From NCBI RefSeq assembly GCF_900107485.1, contig NZ_FNQE01000022.1, positions 1 through 64,000 of the forward strand: a stretch of DNA of 64,000 nt, given 5' to 3'. Each line of letters opens with the position of its first letter. Within the stretch, counting starts at the first letter, position 1. Origin of the DNA: Proteiniborus ethanoligenes. GTDB lineage: Bacteria > Bacillota > Clostridia > Tissierellales > Proteiniboraceae. Shown piece by piece: positions 1 through 6,870 of the stretch. The notes below the pieces were generated by a model. That model was not told the origin of the DNA. It searched no databases and worked only from the letters and a program-made list of their open reading frames with translations. The position numbers were made by a program, and so were the translations under genes.

Positions 1-129
1 TTAGAAAAAAGACTAGTTAAGAAAAAATTAAGAAGCTCAATACCAGAAAGTCTAGATAACATCCCATACATAAGTGATGGAAGAAGGAGCTGGCAAAGAC
101 AAATATTAAGAACAATGAGGGGTGCCTAA
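1..129 (+). CDS. C-terminal end of an unrecognised protein (cut by window edge)
   Basis: Frame 1 is open from the first base to a TAA at 127-129 and encodes the last 42 residues of a protein. The tail is very basic (about a dozen Lys and Arg) and ends in Arg-Gly-Ala. I do not recognise the family and assign no function. No terminator with a T-run follows; the next 170 bases are non-coding. It is directly upstream of a truncated antiporter, so this edge may be a rearranged region. Confidence 0.55.
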   Translation, partial: LEKRLVKKKLRSSIPESLDNIPYISDGRRSWQRQILRTMRGA

Positions 130-320
130 GATAGATTTAAACATCTCTTAAAATCAATAATGTGGAAGTTAAATCTATAATAACCAGAATCAACTATAAA
201 ATCATATAGTTTATTTATAGAGCCTAAATATTATCAAATAAAGTTAAGAGCTTTGAAATGAGATAATTACAGGCTACATCAAACAAGGGGAAAGTATAAT
301 TATTATTTTCCTACAAATTA

Positions 321-1175
321 TTGACACGATCTATATTGACATTAGTCTTAGTAGCTTTTGCAGGATTATGGTATAATGGATACCTAGCAGCTGTAGGGGA
401 TGGTTTATCAGTAAAACCATTTACTTGGGAAGGAATAAGAGAGTGTTTTGGATATGCTGATGCCAGCGTAGTTCTTATTTGGGGAGCTATAACTGCCAGT
501 ATAGTAGCAATTGTTCTTGCAATATCTCAAAAAATATTAACATTAAGTGAAGCCTTTGATGCTTGGGTTGATGGAGCTAAATCTTTAGTCATAACAGCTA
601 TTATTCTGATTTTGGCTTGGTCATTAGGTCGTATAACTAGTGATGTAGGTACTGCAGATTTCCTAGTTAAAGTAGTTTCGGGAAATATTCCAGCAGGTAT
701 ATTACCAATAATAGTATTTTTAATTTCCTGTTTAGTATCTTTCTCTACTGGAACTTCCTGGGGAACAATGGCTATTGTAATACCATTGGCAGTGCCATTA
801 GCAAATAGCTATGTTTTAAATGGTGTAGCTGATCCTTCTTTTATTATAGTTACAATGAGTTCTGTATTGTCAGGAGGTATTTTCGGAGATCACTGCTCAC
901 CAATATCTGACACTACAATTATGTCATCAATGGCTGCTGCTGCAGATCATATGGACCATGTAAAAACTCAAGCACCATATGCATTATTAGGTGCCGGTAT
1001 AGCCATGTTTTGTTATGTTTTAGTTGGAATATTTAAACTTAATGTATTTCTTACTTTAATTATAGGTGCTGCTCTCACTGTTGCAATAGTATATTTCTTT
1101 GGAAAGAGCGTTAAGGAAGAAGTACTAAAAAGTGGAGAGAAAAAAATAAAAAAAGCAAAAGCAAACAAGGCATAG
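321..1175 (+). pseudogene. 5'-truncated NhaC-family Na+/H+ antiporter
   Basis: The 284 residues are the C-terminal half of an NhaC-type (Na_H_antiporter family) membrane antiporter, which would exchange Na+ for H+ across the cell membrane. Visible marks are several hydrophobic segments, the GTSWGTM motif and the GIFGDHCSPISDTT motif. Full-length members are roughly 450-530 residues, so the N-terminal half is absent. The frame is open only back to base 300, where a TAA at 297-299 closes it. A TTG at 321 is the only nearby start and has no clear ribosome site. I infer a remnant rather than a working gene. A good terminator follows. An assembly error or a frameshifted upstream part cannot be excluded, but 130-299 reads as non-coding. 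Confidence 0.75.
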
Positions 1176-1197
1176 AGTCTATATAAAAATCTGAAAT

Positions 1198-1228
1198 AGG
1201 GCCATTCTATGAAATGGCTCTTTTTTTT
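1198..1228 (+). terminator. Rho-independent terminator after the antiporter remnant
   Basis: A 9-bp stem (1198-1206 with 1213-1221, one G-U pair) has a six-base loop and runs into eight T residues at 1221-1228. Confidence 0.85.
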
Positions 1229-1302
1229 GTAAAAACCAAATTTAAAATACAGGAAATATTTTAAGATTACACAATAATTAACAAAACAAGACATATTTCA
1301 TT

Positions 1303-1330
1303 GAAGGAATATGTGATTCTTTTAGAGAAT
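1303..1330 (+). promoter_or_regulatory. Sigma-H type promoter of the spoIIA operon
   Basis: The block GAAGGAATA at 1303-1311 matches the sigma-H -35 consensus RWAGGANNT except at its last base. After exactly 14 bases it is followed by AGAAT at 1326-1330, matching HGAAT. Transcription would begin a few bases past 1335, leaving a leader of about 35 bases before spoIIAA. In Bacillus subtilis spoIIA is transcribed by sigma-H with phosphorylated Spo0A. I did not find a convincing Spo0A box here. Confidence 0.65.
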
Positions 1331-1371
1331 AATTCATTAAAGTTATTGGCTGAATAGAGGAGGAGATAGTT

Positions 1372-1707
1372 TTGAAAATTTCACTTAGTACTAGGGATAA
1401 AACTCTTATTGTAAATTTTAATGGTGAACTTGATCATCATTCAGCAGAAGAAACAAGAAAGGAGATAGACAAATTATATTTTGAAAAAAGGATGAGAAAT
1501 ATTGTTTTAGATTTAAAAAGTTTGAATTTTATGGATAGTTCTGGTATAGGGCTAATAATGGGCAGATACAAAAATGTATCAGACAATGGAGGCAAATTAT
1601 ATATAGTAAATGTATCTCAGAGGGTTGAAAAAATTCTTAAGATGTCAGGAATATTGAAGATTGTTCAATTGCATAATAGCTTAGAAGATATTCCTAAAAA
1701 TTTCTAA
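1372..1707 (+). CDS. spoIIAA: Anti-sigma F factor antagonist SpoIIAA
   Basis: SpoIIAA is the STAS-domain anti-anti-sigma factor that, when unphosphorylated, pulls SpoIIAB off sigma-F and starts forespore gene expression. The 111 residues match the family length. The phosphorylation motif MDSSG is present; Ser56 corresponds to Ser58 of the Bacillus subtilis protein. The GELDHH segment near residue 18 is also typical. Translation starts at TTG 1372, placed by an AGGAGGAG ribosome site at about 1357-1365; no upstream ATG fits. It is first of three genes, 16 bases before spoIIAB, behind a sigma-H promoter. Identification is firm from sequence plus gene order. Confidence 0.96.
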   Translation: MKISLSTRDKTLIVNFNGELDHHSAEETRKEIDKLYFEKRMRNIVLDLKSLNFMDSSGIGLIMGRYKNVSDNGGKLYIVNVSQRVEKILKMSGILKIVQLHNSLEDIPKNF

Positions 1708-1723
1708 AAGGAGTGATATTTAT

Positions 1724-2161
1724 ATGACACAAAATAGTATGAGATTAGAATTTCCTAGCAAATCCCAGAACGAATCTTTTGCTAGAGTTGTCGTGGCAGC
1801 TTTTGCTTCTCAGCTAGACCCAACAATTGAAGAAATATCTGATATAAAGACTGCTGTTTCTGAGGCTGTAACAAATGCTATAATTCATGGATATGAAAAT
1901 AGAAACGGGAAGGTAGTTATCGAATGTAAAATAGAAGGGAACAAAATAGAAATCATAGTTGAAGATGAAGGAGTAGGAATTGAAGATATCAATAGAGCTA
2001 TAGAGCCATTTTACACATCAAGACCTGAGCTTGAACGCTCAGGAATGGGATTTACTGTCATGGAAACCTTTATGGATGAACTTCATATTATTTCAGAGAT
2101 AAATAAGGGAACTAAAGTCAGGATGATGAAAATTTTTAAAAGTGTAACTACCAGGGAGTAG
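1724..2161 (+). CDS. spoIIAB: Anti-sigma F factor / serine kinase SpoIIAB
   Basis: SpoIIAB holds sigma-F inactive and phosphorylates SpoIIAA with ATP. It is a GHKL-fold (histidine kinase-like ATPase) protein of 145 residues, normal for the family. The N box is seen as [11 protein letters not shown] near residue 46, the G1 box as DEGVGI near residue 87, and a glycine-rich GMGF segment follows near residue 107. ATG 1724 has an AAAGGAGTG ribosome site. It lies between spoIIAA and sigF, with five bases to the sigF start, so translation of the three is likely coupled. Confidence 0.96.
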   Translation: MTQNSMRLEFPSKSQNESFARVVVAAFASQLDPTIEEISDIKTAVSEAVTNAIIHGYENRNGKVVIECKIEGNKIEIIVEDEGVGIEDINRAIEPFYTSRPELERSGMGFTVMETFMDELHIISEINKGTKVRMMKIFKSVTTRE

Positions 2162-2166
2162 ATGGT

Positions 2167-2934
2167 ATGGGTACAAGCTCTATCAAAAAAAACAACTATG
2201 GTTTATTAAGTCACTCCGAAACAATAGATTTAATAAATAAGGCTCAGCAAGGAGATGAAGATGCACAGACCTTATTAGTAAACCACAATCTTGGTCTAGT
2301 AAAAAGTGTATTGAAAAGATTTTTAAATCGAGGACAAGAGCCTGAAGATTTATTCCAATTAGGTTGTATTGGATTATTAAAGGCTATTCAAAAATTCGAT
2401 GTAAATTATGATGTAAAATTTTCTACATATGCAGTTCCTATGATTATTGGAGAAATAAAAAGATTTTTAAGAGATGATGGTATAATAAAAGTTAGTAGAT
2501 CTCTAAAGCAGACTGCTATGAAGGTTAATATTGCAAAAGAAAAACTATCAAAGGAGTTAGGAAGAGAACCAAATATTCAAGAAATATCCGATGAGATTTG
2601 CGTAGATAAAGAAGAAATTGTAATGGCTTTAGATTCAAATACTCATCCTGATTATTTATATGATGTGGTTCATCAAAATGATGGCTCTCCCATACATTTA
2701 ATTGATAGGATAATGACAAGTGAAAATGAAGACGTGGAGGTTTTAGATAAACTAACCTTAAAACAAATCTTAGGTGGCTTAAAGCCTAGGGATAGACAAA
2801 TAATTATTATGAGATATTTTAAGGACAAAACTCAAACAGAAATAGCAAATATGCTGGGGATTTCTCAGGTCCAAGTTTCCAGAATAGAAAAAAGGGTGCT
2901 CCAAGATATGAAAAATATGCTAACGAAGGTATGA
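2167..2934 (+). CDS. sigF: RNA polymerase sigma-F factor
   Basis: Forespore-specific sigma factor of the sigma-70 family (B/F/G group). Its 255 residues contain region 2 with the core-binding EDLFQLGCIGLLKAI block near residue 59 and the FSTYAVPMIIGEI block near residue 81. Region 3 follows, and a region 4 helix-turn-helix (KTQTEIANMLGISQVQVSR) lies near residue 222. ATG 2167 directly follows spoIIAB. The TGA stop at 2932-2934 lies inside a terminator hairpin, so the spoIIA unit ends here even though the spoVA genes follow closely. This linkage of spoIIA to spoVA is also known from Bacillus. Confidence 0.97.
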   Translation: MGTSSIKKNNYGLLSHSETIDLINKAQQGDEDAQTLLVNHNLGLVKSVLKRFLNRGQEPEDLFQLGCIGLLKAIQKFDVNYDVKFSTYAVPMIIGEIKRFLRDDGIIKVSRSLKQTAMKVNIAKEKLSKELGREPNIQEISDEICVDKEEIVMALDSNTHPDYLYDVVHQNDGSPIHLIDRIMTSENEDVEVLDKLTLKQILGGLKPRDRQIIIMRYFKDKTQTEIANMLGISQVQVSRIEKRVLQDMKNMLTKV

Positions 2935-2957
2935 TAAATTCATGCCTTTATTTTTTT
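2926..2957 (+). terminator. Terminator overlapping the sigF stop codon
   Basis: A 9-bp stem (2926-2934 with 2940-2948, one G-U pair), a five-base loop and seven Ts at 2951-2957. The sigF TGA is within the 5' arm. It separates the spoIIA unit from the spoVA unit. Confidence 0.85.
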
Positions 2958-2986
2958 GCATTAAATAATCAATTTAGCACATAATA
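2958..2986 (+). promoter_or_regulatory. Candidate sigma-G (sigma-F/G type) promoter of the spoVA operon
   Basis: GCATT at 2958-2962 resembles the sigma-G -35 element. It is spaced 17 bases from CATAATA at 2980-2986, a good sigma-G -10. It sits between the sigF terminator and the first gene of the spoVA block. In Bacillus the spoVA operon is sigma-G dependent. The match is by eye; short AT-rich elements can match by chance. Confidence 0.5.
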
Positions 2987-3015
2987 AGTCTATGAAGCTA
3001 AACGGAGTTGATTAT

Positions 3016-3210
3016 ATGAAAGTTAAAATAGGAAAACTAATTGGGTTTTGTTTCATAATATTTGCAATACTTTTTGTTAGTTATTTATGTTATCAAAATT
3101 ATAATTCTTCAAAAGAGGAACCCAAAAAGGCAAAATTAGTATTTTGTTTGGAGAATAAGGGAGTTGATTATTATCAATACTACAAAGGTATTTATACAGA
3201 CAGAGCCTAA
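3016..3210 (+). CDS. Small single-pass membrane protein ahead of spoVAA, function unknown
   Basis: The 64-residue product has one hydrophobic segment (about residues 7-25) followed by a charged, Lys-rich stretch. ATG 3016 is preferred over ATG 2992 because a GGAG ribosome site sits nine bases before it. The last 47 bases overlap the start of spoVAA in another frame, so the two may be translationally linked. I do not recognise the family. Its position just behind a sigma-G-like promoter suggests a forespore role, but that is inference. It could also be a degenerate or non-coding leader. Confidence 0.5.
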   Translation: MKVKIGKLIGFCFIIFAILFVSYLCYQNYNSSKEEPKKAKLVFCLENKGVDYYQYYKGIYTDRA

Positions 3211-3781
3211 AATTACAATGGCACCAAATCAGGAGGTAAGGATTAAACATATTGCTTCTGTATTTAGTACTGATAGCAAAAAAGAAAATGAGATAATGGA
3301 GCTTAAAGTACACCATATGCCCCATAACAAAATAAATGATGTTATACCAGCATTAAAGATAATAAATGTGATACATAAATATGACCAAAATATAGATTTA
3401 AGATTAATAGGCAACACTGAAATATTAGTCAATATTCAGAAGGAAAAGGATGAAAGAACAATTTTCACCATAATCAAAACAATTTTAGTTTGCTTTATAC
3501 TATTCTTGGGGGCAGGTTTAGCAATAATCAATTTTCATGCTGATGTTAATATGGGAGAATCTCTTCAGATAGTTTATCATATGTTAACTGGTGAAGAAAA
3601 TCATAAGCCTCTAATACTACTAATACCTTATTCACTAGGTATTGGTGCAGGAATGTCTGTGTTCTTTAATCATATATTTCAAAAGAAGTGGAAAAAAGAG
3701 CCTAGCCCACTTGAGATGGAAATGTTTTTGTATGAAAAAAACATGGATGACTTTATATTAGATAGTACTAAGCACAATTAG
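3164..3781 (+). CDS. spoVAA: Stage V sporulation protein AA
   Basis: SpoVAA belongs to the SpoVA group that moves Ca-dipicolinate into the spore core and out at germination. The 205-residue length equals that of the Bacillus protein. Two membrane segments are seen, at about residues 102-125 and 144-166. The family motifs LAIINFH, IPYSLGIGAGM and EEPSPLE-like EPSPLEMEMF are present. The start is TTG 3164, supported by a GGAGA at 3150-3154 nine bases upstream; no ATG lies before the first conserved residues. It overlaps the preceding small ORF and precedes spoVAB by 20 bases. Confidence 0.9.
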   Translation: MIIINTTKVFIQTEPKITMAPNQEVRIKHIASVFSTDSKKENEIMELKVHHMPHNKINDVIPALKIINVIHKYDQNIDLRLIGNTEILVNIQKEKDERTIFTIIKTILVCFILFLGAGLAIINFHADVNMGESLQIVYHMLTGEENHKPLILLIPYSLGIGAGMSVFFNHIFQKKWKKEPSPLEMEMFLYEKNMDDFILDSTKHN

Positions 3782-3801
3782 CCATGTATGGTGGTGATTA
3801 G

Positions 3802-4224
3802 ATGATAAAACAGTTATTCATGTGTGTACTTGCTTTATCAGGAGGAATGCTGGTTGGTACAGCAGCTGCAGCATTTGTGACTCTTCTTGATATCATACCT
3901 AGACTATCACAGGTTAGTAACACATCAGATAAAATAGGGATATATGAGATTACAATATCTATATCAATGACTGTTACTTCCTTAGGAGCTTTATTAGGAT
4001 GGAGTATAGGCATTAATTATAAAATATTTATTGTACTTATAGGCTTTACACTAGGGGCTTTTGTTGGACTATTGGCATCTGCTTTAGCTGAAGTACTAAA
4101 TGTTATGCCTGTATTATTTAGAAGAGTTAGTATTGAAAAATATATTATAGCTGTACTCATAGCAGTTGCTTTAGGAAAAATAATAGGATCTTTCTTAAGT
4201 TGGGATATTATTAATAAACATTAA
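3802..4224 (+). CDS. spoVAB: Stage V sporulation protein AB
   Basis: A 140-residue integral membrane protein, the usual length for SpoVAB, with four hydrophobic segments spread over the chain and a glycine- and alanine-rich first helix (SGGMLVGTAAAAF). Its partners are the other SpoVA proteins in dipicolinate transport. ATG 3802 is preceded by GGTGGTGA. Identification rests on the match in size and composition and on its place between spoVAA and spoVAC. Confidence 0.88.
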   Translation: MIKQLFMCVLALSGGMLVGTAAAAFVTLLDIIPRLSQVSNTSDKIGIYEITISISMTVTSLGALLGWSIGINYKIFIVLIGFTLGAFVGLLASALAEVLNVMPVLFRRVSIEKYIIAVLIAVALGKIIGSFLSWDIINKH

Positions 4225-4247
4225 TTTAGAAAAAGGCGATGACTTTT

Positions 4248-4394
4248 ATGAAAATTAGATATAAAGATTTCAAAATAGAGAACATAAATGAAAACAATAC
4301 AAATCAAAAAAATCGGTATAGGGAAAACTACTATCATCCCTATGATGATATAAATAACATCCAATTGAAGCAAAAAACAAATGATATTAGATAA
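4248..4394 (+). CDS. Small hydrophilic ORF between spoVAB and spoVAC, function unknown
   Basis: A 48-residue reading frame fills the gap between spoVAB and spoVAC; a second ATG at 4239 would add three residues. The product is rich in Asn, Lys and Tyr, with a Tyr-Tyr-His-Pro-Tyr stretch near the middle. It has no membrane segment. A weak AAAAGG lies 11 bases before ATG 4248. It is too short to prove coding by eye, and I recognise no family. If real it would be an extra SpoVA-operon product, perhaps spore-core located. Confidence 0.4.
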   Translation: MKIRYKDFKIENINENNTNQKNRYRENYYHPYDDINNIQLKQKTNDIR

Positions 4395-4408
4395 AGGCAG
4401 GTGGTTTG

Positions 4409-4852
4409 ATGGATAACATAAATAAAAAAGACTATTATGAATATGTGAAAAAGAAAATGCCTAAACCAAATTATTTAAGAAATTGTATATGGGCTTTTAT
4501 TGTGGGAGGATTAATTAGTGATATAGGACAGCTTATAACTAGCTATTTTAAAAGTGCTGGATTAGATAAGAAAAGTGTTTCTGCAGCAACTGCTATAGTA
4601 TTAGTATTTATAGGCTCATTCTTAACTGGCTTAGGATTATACGATAGACTTGGTAAAAAGGCAGGGGCAGGATCCATAGTTCCTATAACAGGCTTTGCTA
4701 ATGCCATAGTATCTCCAGCAATGGAGTATAAGAGAGAAGGCTTTGTACTTGGAGTAGCATCTAAAATGTTTATTATAGCAGGACCAGTGCTAGTTTATGG
4801 ATATGGAAGCTCAATAATTATAGGTATTATTTATTTGCTACTTAAGAAATAG
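4409..4852 (+). CDS. spoVAC: Stage V sporulation protein AC
   Basis: SpoVAC is the membrane protein of the SpoVA complex proposed to act as a mechanosensitive channel. The 147 residues have the family look: a charged N-terminus ending YVKKKMPKPNYLRNCIWAFIVGG, then membrane helices and the segment GSIVPITGFANAIVSPAMEYKREG. ATG 4409 is chosen over TTG 4406; AGGTGG lies just upstream. It ends 12 bases before spoVAD. SpoVAC, AD and AE are the conserved core found in nearly all spore formers. Confidence 0.94.
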   Translation: MDNINKKDYYEYVKKKMPKPNYLRNCIWAFIVGGLISDIGQLITSYFKSAGLDKKSVSAATAIVLVFIGSFLTGLGLYDRLGKKAGAGSIVPITGFANAIVSPAMEYKREGFVLGVASKMFIIAGPVLVYGYGSSIIIGIIYLLLKK

Positions 4853-4864
4853 GGAGGTAATATT

Positions 4865-5881
4865 TTGGCACAGAAAAAATTAGGGAAACAAACAGTAGTG
4901 CTAGAAAATCCACCATCTATAATATCTACAGCTTCAATAGTTGGTCCAAAAGAAGGAGATGGACCTTTAAAGGATTATTTTGATCTTATACTAGATGATG
5001 ATCTGTGGGGAGAAGATAGTTGGGAAAAATGCGAGTCTAAAATACAGCAGGAGGCAGTTAAATTAGCCTTATCAAAGGCAAAAATGGTACCATCACAAGT
5101 AGATTATTTGTTTTCTGGAGATTTGCTAAATCAAATAATATCCTCATCCTATGCAGCGAGACAATTAAAGATTCCTTTCTTTGGTTTATATGGAGCATGT
5201 TCTACAAAGACTGAATCTTTAAGTTTAGGTGCTATAGCTATAGATGGAGGGTTTGCAGATAATGTTGTATGTGTTACATCAAGTCATTTTAGTACGGCGG
5301 AAAGGCAGTATAGATTTCCACTTGAGCATGGGAATCAAAGACCTCTCACAGCTCAATGGACAGTCACAGGAGCAGGTGCTTCGGTACTTTCCTCTTCAGG
5401 AAATGGTCCTTATATAACCCATATTACCACAGGAAGAATTATAGATCCTGGGATAAGTAATGCAAATAATATGGGACCAGCTATGGCTCCAGCAGCTGCA
5501 GATACTATAGTCCAACATTTCAGAGATACAGGTCTTAAACCAGAAAACTATGACATGATAATAACAGGTGATTTAGCTACAGTAGGAAAGGAGATAGCAG
5601 AGGAGCTAATAGCTAAGGAAGGATATGATGTATCAGAAATATTCATGGATTGTGGAATAGAAATATTTGATTCAGAAAGACAAGATACCCATGCTGGTGG
5701 AAGTGGATGCGGATGTTCTGCTGTTGTTTTCACAGGATATCTATATAAAGCTTTAAAATCAGGTAAGTATAGAAGAATAATGTTGGTTTCTACTGGGGCC
5801 CTTCTCTCACCAACTATAATACAGCAAGGGGAATCTATACCTGGAATTGCACATGCAGTTACTATTAGTAGTGAAAAATAG
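4865..5881 (+). CDS. spoVAD: Stage V sporulation protein AD
   Basis: SpoVAD is a thiolase-fold protein of the inner spore membrane that binds dipicolinic acid and works with SpoVAC and SpoVAE. Its 338 residues match the family size. Recognisable segments are FGLYGACSTKTES near residue 113, ERQYRFPLEHGNQRP near residue 147 and DTHAGGSGCGCSA near residue 274. TTG 4865 follows a GGGAGGTAAT ribosome site. It is soluble in appearance, without membrane helices, as expected. Confidence 0.96.
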   Translation: MAQKKLGKQTVVLENPPSIISTASIVGPKEGDGPLKDYFDLILDDDLWGEDSWEKCESKIQQEAVKLALSKAKMVPSQVDYLFSGDLLNQIISSSYAARQLKIPFFGLYGACSTKTESLSLGAIAIDGGFADNVVCVTSSHFSTAERQYRFPLEHGNQRPLTAQWTVTGAGASVLSSSGNGPYITHITTGRIIDPGISNANNMGPAMAPAAADTIVQHFRDTGLKPENYDMIITGDLATVGKEIAEELIAKEGYDVSEIFMDCGIEIFDSERQDTHAGGSGCGCSAVVFTGYLYKALKSGKYRRIMLVSTGALLSPTIIQQGESIPGIAHAVTISSEK

Positions 5882-5893
5882 AGGAGGATTTTT

Positions 5894-6250
5894 ATGGATT
5901 TTATAAGAGCTTTCATAGTAGGAGGTACAATATGTGTAGTTGGACAAATAATAATGGACACTACAAAGCTTACTCCTGCACATGTTCTTGTATTATTTGT
6001 AACGTCTGGAGCCATACTTACAGCTATAGGAATATACGAGCCTATAGTCAATTTTGGTGGCGCTGGAGCTACAGTGCCGTTACCTGGCTTTGGTTATGCA
6101 CTAGCTAAAGGAGCAATAGAGCAAGTACAAAAGGATGGTATTATAGGTGCATTTACAGGAGGAATAAACGCAACTGCTGGAGGTGTTGCTGCAGCAGTAT
6201 TTTTTGGTTATATAATGGCTGTCATTTTTACACCTAAGACAAAGCAGTAA
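5894..6250 (+). CDS. spoVAEB: Stage V sporulation protein AE (AEB type)
   Basis: A 118-residue membrane protein with the length and pattern of SpoVAEB/SpoVAE: three to four hydrophobic helices and the glycine-rich GGAGATVPLPGFGYALAKGA segment near residue 55. It resembles SpoVAC in this segment, as known for the family. The ATG follows GAGGAGGA. It belongs to the dipicolinate transport operon, 12 bases after spoVAD and 14 before the next gene. Confidence 0.93.
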   Translation: MDFIRAFIVGGTICVVGQIIMDTTKLTPAHVLVLFVTSGAILTAIGIYEPIVNFGGAGATVPLPGFGYALAKGAIEQVQKDGIIGAFTGGINATAGGVAAAVFFGYIMAVIFTPKTKQ

Positions 6251-6264
6251 AGAGGGGTAAAAAC

Positions 6265-6831
6265 ATGAAAAGAAGGATAATATTAATTACTGACGGTGAT
6301 GTAGTTGCAAAAAAAGCAATTGAAAGAGCTGCAAAGAACATTGGAGGAAGATGTATTTCTAGATCGGCTGGAAATCCTACTCCAATAAGTGGTGAAGAAA
6401 TAGCTAGTTTAATATTTGAAGCAAAGTATGACCCTGTATTAGTTATGGTAGATGATATAGGAAATCCACAATTTGGAGAAGGAGAAAAGGCTTTAGCCTA
6501 TTTACTTGGGCATCCAGAGATGGAAGTACTTGGAGTAATTGCTGTAGCTTCAAACACTGAGAGTGTAAAAGGTGTGGAAGTTAGTTATTCAATTGACCAT
6601 ACAGGAAAAGTAGTCCATAATGCAGTAGACAAAAATGGATATGAAACTAATACTAAAATATTGTATGGAGATACAGTAGATGTTCTTAATAGCTTTTCAG
6701 TGCCAATAATTATTGGAATAGGTGATATAGGTAAAATTAACGGAGTCGATAGGCATACTAAAGGAGCGCCAATAATAACAAAGGCATTAAAAGAAATAAT
6801 AAGTAAAGAGTCAAAAAATGAAAATAACTAG
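6265..6831 (+). CDS. spoVAEA: Stage V sporulation protein AEA
   Basis: A soluble 188-residue protein matching SpoVAEA, a non-membrane member of the SpoVA operon whose action is unclear. Conserved stretches are ILITDGD at the start, GGRCISRSAGNPT near residue 30, EVLGVIAVASNT near residue 87 and IIIGIGDIGK near residue 150. The order AD-AEB-AEA is the Bacillus order; the GerA-like spoVAF that follows in Bacillus is absent. The TAG stop is inside a perfect inverted repeat. Confidence 0.9.
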   Translation: MKRRIILITDGDVVAKKAIERAAKNIGGRCISRSAGNPTPISGEEIASLIFEAKYDPVLVMVDDIGNPQFGEGEKALAYLLGHPEMEVLGVIAVASNTESVKGVEVSYSIDHTGKVVHNAVDKNGYETNTKILYGDTVDVLNSFSVPIIIGIGDIGKINGVDRHTKGAPIITKALKEIISKESKNENN

Positions 6832-6855
6832 AGCTCTATTCAGAGCTCTAGTTAT
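6824..6855. terminator. Bidirectional terminator between spoVAEA and the PBP gene
   Basis: A perfect 14-bp inverted repeat (6824-6837 with 6842-6855) with a four-base loop lies between two convergent genes. Read on the minus strand it runs into a T-rich stretch. On the plus strand only a weak T content follows. Confidence 0.75.
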
Positions 6856-6870
6856 ATAAATATTACTCAA

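Noticed and set aside
130-299. N-terminal half of the antiporter in another frame
   Set aside because: All three plus-strand frames have stops within short distances, and none reads as hydrophobic transporter sequence.
1013-1294. Minus-strand frame of 93 residues across the antiporter end
   Set aside because: It runs through the plus-strand terminator and is Phe/Tyr-rich from an A-rich template. No family match.
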